Shown here piece by piece: positions 33,801-43,565 of a stretch of DNA of 43,565 nucleotides. Below the pieces are notes generated by a model. The model searched no databases and was not told the origin of the DNA. It saw nothing but the letters and a program-made list of their open reading frames with translations. A program made the translations under genes and the position numbers. The stretch comes from Rodentolepis nana (Eukaryota > Platyhelminthes > Cestoda > Cyclophyllidea > Hymenolepididae), in NCBI GenBank assembly GCA_900617975.1, contig UZAE01012395.1:1-43565 (forward strand). Direction: 5' to 3'. Position 1 is the first letter of the stretch, and each line of letters starts with the position of its first letter.

Positions 33801-35241
33801 CTACAAACTCCTTCTTTCAAATGTCAAAATACTGAATCAGTGTTGTTGTGAGAGAGAGAGAGAGAGGTTGTTGATGCAATTCTTCTTGCTATTGGGCATT
33901 GAAAATGCGAAAACGTGTTGCATTTAATGCCGGGAAGTAACCCCAATAGATTGAAGAAACACCAATAAAAGATGAAAGAGCGGGGAACCAGAAGACCATT
34001 AACGACATAACACGGTGAGCTTTTACCCTCTATTTTTACTTTAATCACATACGCACACACGCATTTTGTTTAAATGGACCAATAATTTATTAAATGCTTT
34101 AAGGACCTCTTGAAGGAGGTTGACGTGGCACTTTAATATTTCCTTGAACAAATTTTTTTTTCGGAAGAAGGCCGTCTTCATGTTATTTCTTTCGCATTAT
34201 TCTCCTCCGTGCCTTATCAAATTAAAGCTTGTGGATAGGGAAATTCTCATTTCTATGCCACTTTAATAACCGGAGATTATTTAGCTTAAAATTTTGATCC
34301 TAACTTTTCTTTCGTTGTGTGTGTGTGTGATTCATTTCATTTTAACGCGTTTCTCCTATTTACTCCTCCTTCTCCTTGTCATGAGATGCAATCCATAGTT
34401 CATTCTCATGACACGATGAGTTGCGATTTTAGTCAGAGAGTCCACAGGCGCGGTTGGAGAACGGAGACGTTTATTAATAAATGCTTCCGATTCTTCGCAA
34501 TTGTTAACGCACGTAAGCCAAAAACTTTACACCCCACTGAATTGTTTGTTTTCTAAATTGCACCCTCTTCACTCCCCACCCCCACCTCTTAAGTATCTTT
34601 TTAACAGTTTATAAAGTGTGTTAGGTGGGCGTGTGTGATTTGAAAATTTATAATTTATGTTAAACAAGCAATATGGTGGAGGCATGCAACTAAGAGTATC
34701 AGTGAATTTAATTGACTGAAACATATGCACAAAGTGGCTATGCTTCGGTTGAATGAATAAAAAGAAGCATATATACGCAATGCTTTTCAAAATACAGGAT
34801 ATGTTGGAAAAAAACTATTTATATTGCCGCTTAAACTCTCGGAATTTGAAAAGCCTCATCATGCTCATTTGATGGTACATTTCACTGCATTCTCCACTAA
34901 ATGCCACATGCTTGCACTTTCAGACTACAAAAGAAGATGGCTCTCTCTTGATTAAATGCTTCCAGATCTGTTCATGGGCTCGTCAGCGCATCGCTGCGGT
35001 GGCTGATCTCTTCCAATACATCAGTCTAATTCGTCGTGGTCTAACGGGCACTCCCACAACTCCAGCCAACCGTTCGTTGTCAAATTCGCTTCAATCAAAT
35101 GATTGCACTTCTGTTGATTCGGGCAATGACTCTGACCCACTCATGGAACCTACCCGCAGACATCAATTCGAGAATATCCAACGTAGACGATTGAATATCA
35201 CTCTTTCACGACTTGGGTACGGATTGCCTTCAGCGGAGTAA
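18279..35241 (+). CDS. RAB3IP: Rabin8/GRAB-type Rab GEF (Sec2 domain), complete, 6 exons
   Basis: Guanine nucleotide exchange factor for Rab8/Rab3-type GTPases in exocytosis and ciliary membrane traffic. Exons: 18279-18404, 18435-18503, 18551-18633, 20600-20888, 32085-32579, 34924-35241. All junctions are GT-AG and phase-consistent, giving 459 codons plus stop (human RAB3IP is about 476). Residues 1-92 form the Sec2 coiled coil, including LQAALFEEANKM (31-42), the Rab-contacting LFEEA motif. Residues ~93-189 are Ser/Arg-rich (RKSSFRRLSFRRNSL). Residues 190-459 match the conserved C-terminal half: EFVDWVEGG, KEDIAPALEFADERICKVL, CSWARQRIAAVADLFQYISL and NITLSRLGYG at the end. The start is the first ATG, directly preceded by an in-frame TAA. 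The ~150-residue N-terminal extension of vertebrate Rabin8 is absent. RAB3IL1 (GRAB) is an equally good name. Confidence 0.87.
24782..24842. repeat. Duplicated poly(C)/AGTTACGAG block with an N
   Basis: C19 (24782-24800) followed by AGTTACGAG and N (24810) is repeated as C14-T-C6 followed by AGTTACGAG (24834-24842). This looks like one locus represented twice at an assembly join across a homopolymer. Confidence 0.7.
27779..27840. repeat. (AT)31 microsatellite
   Basis: There are 31 uninterrupted AT dinucleotides in the large Rabin8 intron. Open frames on both strands here (IYIYIY) are artefacts of the repeat. Confidence 0.95.
29700..29757 (-). repeat. tRNA-like (SINE head or tRNA pseudogene) stretch
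   Basis: Read on the minus strand: GGCGCCTTGGTTAGACTCTG (box A-like, D-loop GGTTAGA), a hairpin CTCTG-CAATGC-CAGAG in the anticodon-arm position, then AGGTCACGAGTACC (box B-like). The acceptor stem is not convincing. The 15-mer GCCAGAGGTCACGAG recurs on the minus strand near 37007-37021. Confidence 0.35.
31155..31481 (-). mobile_element. Short ribozyme-capped retroelement, copy 5 (antisense, 5' end decayed)
   Basis: The inverted copy lies in intron 4 of the Rabin8 homologue. On the minus strand it reads GTGTGATAGACTTACTTCCA, ACACCCTGGGCAACGGTATA, GGCAAAAAAGTCTATTAACT, and further down AAAGGGCTAATGATAACTAT, ending in an extended tail of ATAAATAATAAATAAAT. The first bases (GGGG of P1) are lost or mutated, and I see no convincing flanking duplication. 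It is antisense to the host gene, so it would not cleave that pre-mRNA. Confidence 0.78.
32085..35241 (+). CDS. RAB3IP: C-terminal exons of the Rabin8 homologue
   Basis: Exon 32085-32579 (495 bp) starts GAATTTGTTGACTGG after a TTTTAG acceptor and ends AAGCTTGAG|GTACGT. Exon 34924-35241 follows a CTTTCAG acceptor and ends at TAA 35239-35241. The terminal ~130 residues are the best conserved with vertebrate Rabin8/GRAB (cf. human CRARIT-x-VCNFFTYIRYIQ and SLAKLGY). The intervening intron is 2344 bp. Confidence 0.86.
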
Positions 35242-36003
35242 AGCAGAAAGCCAGACCACTTGAATAGCAGAAATATGTACTTGTGTGTAAATAGCCTTCC
35301 CCCCCCCCTTCCCCTCCTCGGTGATGGAGTAGTCTTTCAGATATTTTACGTATATATATATATAGAGAGCCAAATTGTCATCGTCCTTCCTTCCATTATT
35401 GTCGCCTTTTAGTATCCTACCTCCCCCCCCCCACTCTTTCCCTATCTCGTTCTCACCATGTCATTACTTGCTGTGGCCAGATGCCCTAATTACATGACAG
35501 ATTTACTTACATTTGCTAATTTTAGTTGGTCGCATTCTTGTAACTGTAACGTTACTGATGCAATTTCTTATTTGCTTATTTGACTAATCAAATTCACTGA
35601 CAGTCGGCCCATGAGTATTTTCTTTTCTAAAAGTTGTATCATGGACTTTTTAGAACCGTTTATGCTTTGTACGTGTGAGTCTATCTGGGAGATTTAAATA
35701 AGTAGATAACGTTGTTTTAACTAACTCATGTTGTACGCGTGGTAAAATCGTGAAAGGTAATTTAGAAAATTTATGGGACCACATTTTGTGATCCAAAGAC
35801 CCACTGAAGCACCATTGTGAACTGGCAAGGTCCTTGAAAAAGATACACTTGAACGAGTTGACATATTAAGCAACCCCCCCCCCCCACTTTAGATGAAGGC
35901 ACTTAAATGAGAAGAAGGTGAGAGTGTCAAAGCAGGGACACAACTTTAGCTTGCACTTTGCTAAAATTTCACGACAGGGGTAAATTATTCGCATCTACTT
36001 CAT
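35242..36003. other. 3' flank of the Rabin8 homologue
   Basis: Probably 3' UTR and intergenic DNA. It contains C tracts near 35300-35310, 35423-35432 and 35875-35885 and a short (TA) run near 35351. No AATAAA close to the stop is evident, so the transcript end is not placed. Confidence 0.45.
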
Positions 36004-36015
36004 ATAAATAATATT

Positions 36016-36333
36016 TATATCAAATGGCAGGCTATATGATAGTTGTCATAAGCCCTTTAGTTGACTTCAGGCTTCACAGAGGGGAAGGAACATCAAATTA
36101 AAAAAAAGTCGAGAGGGAGGGGGTGAACAGAAGAGTGTTTCAAAGGTGTAAGAGACAAACACAAAGGTAGAACAAAGGTGAGGTGAGTACTATGGAAATA
36201 GTCGAATATGGCATAGAGTGAGGTGATGGTAGTTTGAAGTGTGAAGTCAACTGCCAGTCAATAGACTTTTTTTGCCGTATGAATATACGTTGCCCAGGGT
36301 GCACCGCGTGGAGGTAAGTCTATCGCACACCCC
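36016..36333 (-). mobile_element. Short ribozyme-capped retroelement, copy 6 (best preserved)
   Basis: An inverted 318-bp copy is bounded by the 12-bp duplication ATAAATAATATT (36004-36015 and 36336-36347). On the minus strand it starts GGGGTGTGCGATAGAC at 36333. It carries the same pyrimidine-rich body (CTCTTACACC, CCCCCTCCCTCTCGAC) and ends CTGCCATTTGATATAAAT. It lies in intergenic DNA between the Rabin8 and SCFD1 homologues. Confidence 0.84.
36260..36333 (-). ncRNA. HDV-like self-cleaving ribozyme, intact-looking (copy 6)
   Basis: Minus-strand fold: P1 GGGGTGT (36333-36327) with GCACCCT (36302-36296), 7 pairs including terminal G-T and T-G; J1/2 GC; P2 GATAGACTT (36324-36316) with AAGTCTATT (36268-36260), 9 pairs; P3 ACC (36315-36313) with GGT (36305-36303) around loop TCCACGC; joining GGGCAAC; P4 GTAT-GAAT-ATAC region (36288-36277); catalytic strand GGCAAAAA with candidate catalytic C at 36274. 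Loop CC and joining GG can form the two-pair P1.1. Order and helix sizes match the HDV-like double-pseudoknot family. Cleavage would leave G36333 as the RNA 5' end. Confidence 0.75.
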
Positions 36334-36347
36334 TAATAAATAATATT

Positions 36348-39083
36348 AACATTGCTATTTTGTAGATAGTTATAGCGTCAGTGTTCCTGGTATCGGATGT
36401 TGGAAATATTTTCGATGGTGGTGTATATGTGAAGTACACAATCAATAACAAGATTAGACTAAACAATCTAATTCGAACTCGAACCATCTGGAAAATTCGG
36501 CTGATAGTTTCAAGAAACAAATGAGGTCGGAAGTGCAGAGACTTCCTGGCCGCGCCGTGGTCAATGTAGAAACATTGTTTTTAATGACCAATCTTCATGT
36601 CAGTGGAGCGATCCAAATAAACGCATTCCACGTCATTCGTTCGTCTCCTCAATATCGTTGTGGTAGCTTGACTAAAATCATACGTTGCAGTTGATATGTG
36701 GTCTACCTATGTTGCACTCATGATCCTAACTGCTGATTAGACCTGAAAAAGTTTATAGTTAGTGCATAGAATATTTTTTATACCAAACTTGACCACTGTT
36801 ATTGAGGGCAAAGCTCAGCATGTGGACTAAGTTCCACTTCCAAAGCCCATTTGGGTAAGTGAATTGCTAATAAAATTTAAGTTGAATAAAGGAAGGTCAT
36901 TCTGAAATCTCCCTTACGTAGAGATCCCCTTCTGTTGCCACAATTTTGTTCACCAGGATCCGGTTGGCCATGCGTATCAATCGATGTGTAACAATGAGAC
37001 TTCGTCTCGTGACCTCTGGCTCAGTGTGGGGGGGGGGGGGGGGGGGGGAGGAGGGAAGTGCCTCAAATTCACCCTAATGAGAGAAACTATTATTCTACCA
37101 TTCCTCCTAATGAGCTGACATTACAAGTGCTGTTGAATGAGAATATAAGGGAATTTGAGGGTAAATTGTTGGCATTTCAGCCTGACAAATCGCTCGAAGC
37201 ACGTTTGAAGTTAAATCATTTCGAAAACTACACTTTCAACAGAAGAGAATCATTCTTAAGAGGAACTTTTATGCCGAGCTCTATGTTTTAATCTGCCTCT
37301 TAAGTGGTATGATTTAATAGATGTGCGTCAACGACCCCTCATGTGAGCTTTGAGCATTGCACCAAAGGGGCACTTTAGTCAAATCAAAGAATTAATTGAA
37401 TTCGCAGCGCTATTTCAACAAAAAACTCATTTGGTAATAAAGCAAAGATAGGAAATAGCTCCTAGAGTATTTGCCAGTGTGAAAAATACCGTGATAAAAT
37501 CGTGGTCAAGGCAAACACTCAAGTAGAATAAGTCATCATCTATTGCACGAAATTTCTAGAAGATATTAGATACGCAAATTTTGAATTGTTTATTTACAGA
37601 TAACTGGGAGCTTATCCATTAGACCATATTATTTCAAGTAACCTTACCCCTCCCCCCAGCACTGAATAAAATGCACGATCCACTCTTTTTCAATGGTTTA
37701 CGCCACGGAGTGTATATGGCTCCACCTTTCCCAATTAATACTATTAGTCGATCGACTATCTCTTCCTCTTGTGACTTGAGAAAAATAAGAACGAAGAAAC
37801 CTGTTTGCTTAAAAACTGTAGCGGATTACTGCACTAGTAAAACCTTGACTAACTTAGAAATCTCTATAGTAGATCTCCTATTAGATATGTCTCCCGAAAT
37901 TAAATATGTTACCACAAGAGGTAGAAGAAATACACATATTACCAAGAACTCGTCTATTCATAAGGGATCAATCGAGATGGAAAGGTGACCTTTCAGACGG
38001 AACGAATGTAATAGGGGTCGGGTTGAGACCAATTTTGCCTAGGATAGAAGATTCTCTATAATAATAAGGGGATCTGAATACATGAAGAGGAAAACAAAAT
38101 CAAGTACCTGCTGGTGGTTTTTATAGTGGAATCATTTGGTTATTTGATTGAGACAAAGTGAACACTATAAAACAACCATAACTAAAATTTGATTATTGCA
38201 TGTAATGCTAAAGTGAAGGATGACATAAATAAATAGTAATATAAAAGAGGAATTTCGATATCATATGTCGTGAAAAAGTCGGTACATGGGGCACTTTGAA
38301 GACAAGATTCATATTTTTAAATGATCGAATCACGAAGTTTCCTAATTTTTAATGGGGTAAGTCACTAATCGTTTAATCAATTTTGACATTGCAAATTATC
38401 TAACTGCGTGAAATTTATATCGTGAACCCACATAACCGCCATAATATGTAACTACTCACTCAACATTTTCAGATTCACTTTAGTTCCCTTGATCTTGGTG
38501 TATAATAAATCTAAAATCTATGCTCTATTGGAAAATAATGCCTAAAATCGATTAAAATGCAGATATACAAATAAATTGGTAAAAATCTGGAAAAAACAAA
38601 AATTAAATTGAGCAATACATATCTATACACAGGAACTTGAAAGTAATATTAATATGCCTGAGCAGGTTTAAGACTCTTTTAAAGCTAAAATAGATGTTAT
38701 ATAATTTCGATAGACGCTAACTATCGAACATTAACAACATTCAGAAAGAAATTAAATTAAATCAATCTCAACAAAATTTGGCTGGAAATTAAACTCAAGA
38801 AAATGAAAAAATATAAGTTTAGATAGATTTCAACTCAATATATTCTTATCCACTTGCCCAAACAACGTGGAAATTGAGCCGATTATTTACCCTGGATTTT
38901 AATTCTCTCCAAATAATTGGCAGATATAATCTTGCTTTTGAAATCAATAATGGTATTAGTCACTCTAATATCATATTTTAAATTTCATTAATTTGTTTTG
39001 AGTTGTGAAAGTAACATAATCAAAGACCTATCGACCACCAATAGGAATAGAAACCGCACAAAGCTTTGGACAATATCTATGCG
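36348..39083. other. Intergenic DNA upstream of the SCFD1 homologue
   Basis: No gene is supported. A 21-base G run lies at 37028-37048, next to a tRNA-like minus-strand stretch (36996-37025). Open frames of ~77 and 105 codons (37058-37291 and 37671-37988, plus) have ordinary composition but no recognised motif and no splice context. The last kilobase is very AT-rich and should hold the SCFD1 promoter. Confidence 0.5.
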
Positions 39084-42000
39084 ATGGCGTGTTCCTTACG
39101 GGAACGTAAAATTGGTGCGTTGCAGATAAAATTCTTTCGTCTTTACGTAGTTAATGCATAAAATCAATGAAATTGGTATTGAAATTTTAATTTTTTGCAT
39201 AAAATTAGATTATTAATATTTTTGCTTAATAATTCGTATAACTTTGGACTATGTATATCAAAATTCGTTCCTATTTTTCGGTTTACTTATGCGAACTTAT
39301 AAGGCAATTGAAAAATACTATTATAGCTGTTTATTAATCTGGCATGCTATCGAATGCCCTACAAAATTCGTACTTACAGCTGATTCATCTTTTTCATCCT
39401 ATCAATTTTGTAGAGTCGTTGAAATATATGCTCAATTTTAATGCAGCTTCAATGAAAGATGACGAACCACAATGGAAGGTAATCAGTCATTTTACAAAAT
39501 TACTCCTTCTAGCTCCTTATATACGATCGAGTGGGGCAGGATATAATTGCGCCCCTATTTTCTGTGAAAGAGCTCCGATCTCTTGGCGTTACTCTGCACT
39601 TGTAAGCTTTACCTTATTTTACTATTAAATATCTAGACTTCTCGACATAAAACGTGAGCCGATTCCTGATGTTCCTGCCCTTTATTTCGTCTATCCCTCG
39701 GAAAAGAATATTAAGCGCATCTGCCAGGACTTTGAATCGGATCTCTACTCTGCCTACTACCTCAATTTCATAAGTCCCATATCTCGTAGTAATTTGGAAG
39801 CTATAGCGGAGGCTGCTCTAACAGAAGATTGTATTCAGCGAATCAAAAAGGTTTTTGATCAATACACCAGATTCATTTGTCTGGAAGATGACCTCTTTGT
39901 GTTGAATGACCAACCTTCTCTCCAAGATGCAACTTTCTATGCTTTGAATAAACCTTCGTTTACTGAAGAAGATATTCATAAGACAACTGGTTTCATTGCG
40001 GAAAGTCTTTACTCGGTTTTTGCGACCCTCGGGTCGGTTCCAATCATTCGATGTTCAAAATTCAATGCTGCTGAAGCGGTAGCAAAGGACTTGGATGCTC
40101 GTTTCAGGGAGGCGTTGCGTGACTCAAGAAATACGCTTTTCTCCGGAATGGAACATCGGAACTTCGGTGATGCGAAAGGTACCGGATTTACACCTTTCTC
40201 CTTCCAACGACCGCTTCTTATTGTTCTTGATCGTGGATTGGACATGGCTACTCCTCTACACCACGGCTGGACTTATCAAAGCCTCTTGCATGATGTTGTG
40301 GTAAGCGCCTTACTTATTTTGTTACAAATTTTTGTTTTTTGAATTCTTTTTCCCAATGCGAACTTTTATTTTTAAACATTTCATTTATAAATAAAATACA
40401 TTAGTTGTCTTGGGGCTAATTTTTCTTCAATGTATTTTTACATTTTGCCAATATACATGTTATTGGCTTAATTTGTTGCGCCTATTTAAATAACTATTAT
40501 TGCTCGATTTTAGTTAAAGATGCCGCCTTTTTACTGATATTGCATTTAATTTGAGCCTTGCGTGGTTTGGCAAATTGTACATCGTGAGGGGTAATTAAAA
40601 TCAGCGTAATGGATCGTTATTAATGACATGAAGTAGGATGTGTAGTATGTTCGTCAAGGCAGGATTTTTGTTTGATTTGACAAGAATTTTGGAAGGAATT
40701 TTGGAATTTTCTTTGTAGAAGGCTAGCGCATTCTATTCCCTATAAATTGCACTTACTTTGTGGGGCTTATTGTTGACCTATTTTCGATGGCAGCAAAGTA
40801 ATGGTGAGGTGGGCACCAATAGACTCGCATCGTTACTGCAAATCTTTGGATATTTGTTGAAAAAAAACTTTTTGGTATTGACATAGTTAAGGAGATAAGT
40901 ATGGCAGTGTTCTCTCTGTGGTATAAGCCAAGGGATTCGTCTTCCAAATGATGTGAGTAACGTTCTTCACACCCTTGTTCATCGTGTTGTCCTTAAATCA
41001 GGTACGTATCTGGTGCCTACGGTGTTAGCCATTGGATCATTGACATGCTGTCTTTGTTGACCCGATTTCAACAAGTAGATCACGAGGTACCAACACATCC
41101 AAGTAAATGACAAATAAATACTTGAGTGAATGTTTTTTTCCAACTTCTGGTAGAGGAAGTGCTTGATAGAATATTTGTTGGCATTAGCCCTCTAGGTCTA
41201 TATTGATAATATGGGTATTATAAAGTAATAGCGCTTTCATATGATTCAGTCCAGTTGATTGGCACGAATTTTTGACAGTAACTCCAGTACGGCTGAATTT
41301 TTTGTTTCCTGCAATTCTGAACACAACTGGAGGCGTGTTTGAGTCATTGTAATCAAATGCCGTTCCATTTCGCCTTTTGCCCCAGGACATTTTGAATCTT
41401 TTGATACTGAAAATATTTTACAATTCCATTCACTTCTTATACTACAACAACTAACACCAACAATAATAATAATAATCGTCCATGTTTTGAATTTCGAAAC
41501 TTCGTCGTCCACTAACTCCAAATACGCCTTGTATAAATTATCATAATTTATTTACCAATCTTAGTCAAATGTCTAGCATGGTGACTTAATGAATCTTCGC
41601 ATTTTGCCGTTAAGATCTAATTGCAAAAAGGGCACTTTACACCCGTGATTTGAGCTCATGACTGTGCAAATTTCCCATTTTTTTAGGGTATTCACCTGAA
41701 CCACGTAGAGATGGCTGGTCAAAACACTGGGGAAGAGACAGCCGACTCCCGACAATCTGCCAAAAAGAAGCGCTACGACTTGGCCACAGCCAACGATCGA
41801 ATATGGCGGTCACATCGCGCCTCACCCTTTGGAGATGTTGTTGGAGCTCTTCAGGAAGAGCTTTCTGTCCTGCAGGATCGTGAAAAGAAACTGGGGGCTC
41901 TGAAAGCTTCGGTTGCCGAAGCACAATCTTTTTCTATTAATGGCGGTGACGCGACTTCAGCCCTCACTAGTACCATCAAGTGAGTGCCTCTGGGTGGTGG

Positions 42001-43450
42001 ACGGTTTTCAATGTTACATTAACATGTACCGATTGATTTTGCCTTCTTTTGCAGTACCCTTCCTCAGTTGATGGAGCAGAAACGATGTGTGGATATGCAT
42101 ATGCACATTGCAACTTACTTGGCGAAAGAGATAAAAAATCGGCAACTTGATTTGCTTAATGATGTGGAGGACAAATTGATCACATTACAATCTCTACAAG
42201 TAATTTGAAAGTTTGTTTTTTTTATATTTTCCTCTTAAAGTTCTGTGCTCTCTTGCTGTGTCGATTTAGATGGCGCCCTGTTGCATTGTTGCATTCATTG
42301 AAACTCATCAACATGGTCTTATTTAGGACGAGTCAGGAAAATGGTTAGGTCATTTAAGGGTCTTAAGTCGGCATTATTTGAATGCTTGAATGGTAAGCTT
42401 TTGGTATGCAAGGTGTGGTTTCGTTTGTTTAGTTTTTGTTTTGTAGTAAAATGAAAAATCAATAATACTCAGGTCGTCTTGTATTATTAAAGGGGTTTTA
42501 TCATTTGTGGCCGGGCAATGAGAGCCTATCTTCCTCGAACAATCTACCTTGATTCGTTGTCTATCAAATCGGAGTTTTTGTCTAGTGTTGATTACGACAT
42601 TTGATCTCATGCATAAATGCGCCATGCTAATAGGAGGGTCTGTTTTTAAACCAGTTCATGTGTCCTTCTTAAGGAGCACTCTCTGCCGGATCTGCTAAAG
42701 ATGGAGGCTTTTTCTGGAGAGGACAAATTGCGTCTCCTTCTATTGGCAGCTCTCTCCTGCAACGCCTCCTCATCGTCGTCATCGGGTGAAGGAGGGGGAT
42801 CGAATGGTGGAAGTGGTGCTGGTGGTGGTAACGGTTCCATTGTCTTTCACGTCTCCAGCAGCGACCTGAATCGCTACGGTGAACAACTCAAGTCTGCGCA
42901 TCCTGACCTCGATATATCAGCCATTAAATACGTCCAAAAACTCAGGTTAGTGGAGGAGGTGATATCTCGTTGGTGCAGCTAAAATGTATTAGTATTCAGT
43001 AAATACCGCAGTTCAGGTTATGGTTCGTTTAGTTGTTCTAAGGGTTAACCGCTACTTTTACAAAATGAAATAATTTACATAAATAGTTCATTCTTAAAAT
43101 AATAAATTTCTGTCGATATTTATTGACAATGTTTGTTTAACCTTGTTTCAGTAAATAGAACCACCTTACGCTGTGCTTTGTTAATTGTTTAGGAAAATCG
43201 CGAATTTAACCCAGACGAGTAGCCAGGATGCGTCGTCGAGTAAGAGCAGTAGTACGGGTCGAATGATGCTGAACAAGTTGGTGTACCATGGACAGGTCAT
43301 GTTCATGGAGGGTATGCGTGTGCTTTCCGGTCGCAAGTCCTACTTCCCCTTCACGCAAATTGTCTCCCAACTGGTTGAGAATAAGACTGAGATGGAGGAC
43401 TATGGCTATTTCGATCCGAAACTTCAAAAGAGGCCAATGGGTGGTGCTGG
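39084..43450 (+). CDS. SCFD1: Sly1/SCFD1 Sec1/Munc18 (SM) protein, 5' part, 8 exons, continues past window
   Basis: SM protein that binds syntaxin-5-type SNAREs and promotes SNARE assembly in ER-Golgi transport; cytosolic/peripheral membrane. Exons: 39084-39114, 39414-39478, 39513-39601, 39637-40300, 41687-41979, 42055-42199, 42674-42945, 43193-43450. All are GT-AG and phase-consistent, giving ~605 codons of a family near 640. Recognisable blocks: SLRERKIESLKYMLNF (N-terminus), LLIYDRVGQDIIAPL, PIPDVPALYFVYPSEKNI, YYLNFISPISRSNLEAIAEA, ATLGSVPIIRCS, FQRPLLIVLDRGLDMATPLHHGWTYQ (in part), KKKRYDLATANDRIW, NTLPQLMEQKRC, YFDPKLQ. The start is the first ATG after an in-frame TAG. The C-terminal exon(s) with the GGG-N/DY block lie beyond the end. 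Exon 7 carries an unusual Ser/Gly run. Confidence 0.93.
39637..40300 (+). CDS. SCFD1: Large central exon of the SCFD1 homologue
   Basis: A 664-bp exon (residues ~62-283) covers the end of SM domain 1 and much of domain 2. It contains DLYSAYYLNFISPISRSNL, FVLNDQP, VPIIRCSKFNAAEAVAKDLD, LRDSRNTLFSG, and the family-diagnostic block ending LDMATPLHHGWTYQSLLHDV. The acceptor is ATATCTAG after a 35-bp intron; the donor is GTAAGC at 40301. Confidence 0.93.
42674..42945 (+). CDS. SCFD1: SCFD1 exon 7 with Ser/Gly-rich insertion
   Basis: It begins EHSLPDLLKMEAFSGEDKLR, the counterpart of human SLLDIISDP..EDKMRLFL. It then carries SSSSSSGEGGGSNGGSGAGG and GNG (about 42765-42836, TCA/TCG and GGT repeats) and resumes with SSSDLNRYGEQLKSAHPDLD, the counterpart of the ADLEQYKKAL helix. 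The insert lengthens the loop between two helices. Confidence 0.88.
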
Positions 43451-43565
43451 GTAAGTTCCCTTTCTCCTTTAATACTCATAATTGTCTACCTTCTCTTTTG
43501 CTAGAACATTTTGCTTTATGCCAGTCGAATGAGCGGTTTTGGGAGATGGGGTGAATGGAGGGGGG
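43451..43565 (+). other. Start of SCFD1 intron 8, window end
   Basis: A GTAAGT donor follows ...MGGAG. A TTTTGCTAG acceptor-like site near 43502 leads to a stop within nine codons and no homology to the expected C-terminal exon, so the intron probably continues beyond the window. Confidence 0.6.

Noticed and set aside
37058..37988. Open frames of 77 and 105 codons upstream of SCFD1
   Set aside because: Ordinary composition, but no motif, no homologue recognised, and no splice context. Kept as intergenic.
1..43565. Bacterial-type features (operons, ribosome binding sites, CRISPR arrays, insertion sequences)
   Set aside because: Spliced genes, micro-introns and non-LTR elements show a eukaryotic nuclear genome. 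No regularly spaced palindromic repeats or prokaryotic genes were seen.

Overview
The window reads as nuclear DNA of a parasitic flatworm, most likely a tapeworm or fluke. Protein-coding information is split into GT-AG exons. Several introns are extremely short (30, 34, 35, 45 and 47 bp) and lie mostly near gene 5' ends, next to introns of 1 to 11 kb. This mixture is known from schistosomes and cestodes. Intergenic DNA is AT-rich and full of dC/dG homopolymers, AT microsatellites and retroelement debris. I cannot name the species.

Layout. (1) 1-2712: the 3' end of a plus-strand non-LTR retrotransposon (RNase H domain, C-terminal zinc-knuckle region, stop codon, 3' UTR), with every block expanded by local tandem duplication. 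(2) 2713-9773: gene-poor DNA with four plus-strand copies of a ~326-bp short retroelement, which recurs inverted at 31.2 kb and 36.0 kb. (3) 9774-17667, minus strand: a complete 14-exon ZMYND11-type chromatin reader (PHD, bromo-like, zinc segment, PWWP, coiled coil, MYND; 904 codons). (4) 17668-18278: a ~610-bp divergent promoter region. (5) 18279-35241, plus strand: a complete 6-exon Rabin8/GRAB (RAB3IP/RAB3IL1) Rab guanine nucleotide exchange factor (459 codons) with an 11.2-kb intron. (6) 35242-39083: intergenic. (7) 39084 to the window end, plus strand: the first 8 coding exons of a Sly1/SCFD1 SM protein, whose C-terminal exon(s) lie outside. All exon junctions were chosen so that splice sites, reading phase and family homology agree.

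The most notable find is the short retroelement. It is bounded by 12-14-bp target-site duplications. Its first ~74 nt fit the hepatitis-delta-virus-like self-cleaving ribozyme fold: a 7-bp P1 starting at the first element base, then P2, P3 with its loop, a CTGGGCAAC joining segment, a P4 hairpin and a GGCAAA catalytic strand. Its last ~60 bp match the 3' tail of the LINE at 1-2712. That is the architecture of a non-autonomous, ribozyme-capped SINE using a LINE's 3' recognition tail.

The three host genes are unrelated in function: transcription/chromatin, Rab activation in exocytosis, and ER-Golgi SNARE assembly. I see no operon-like linkage, only a possible shared divergent promoter for the first two.
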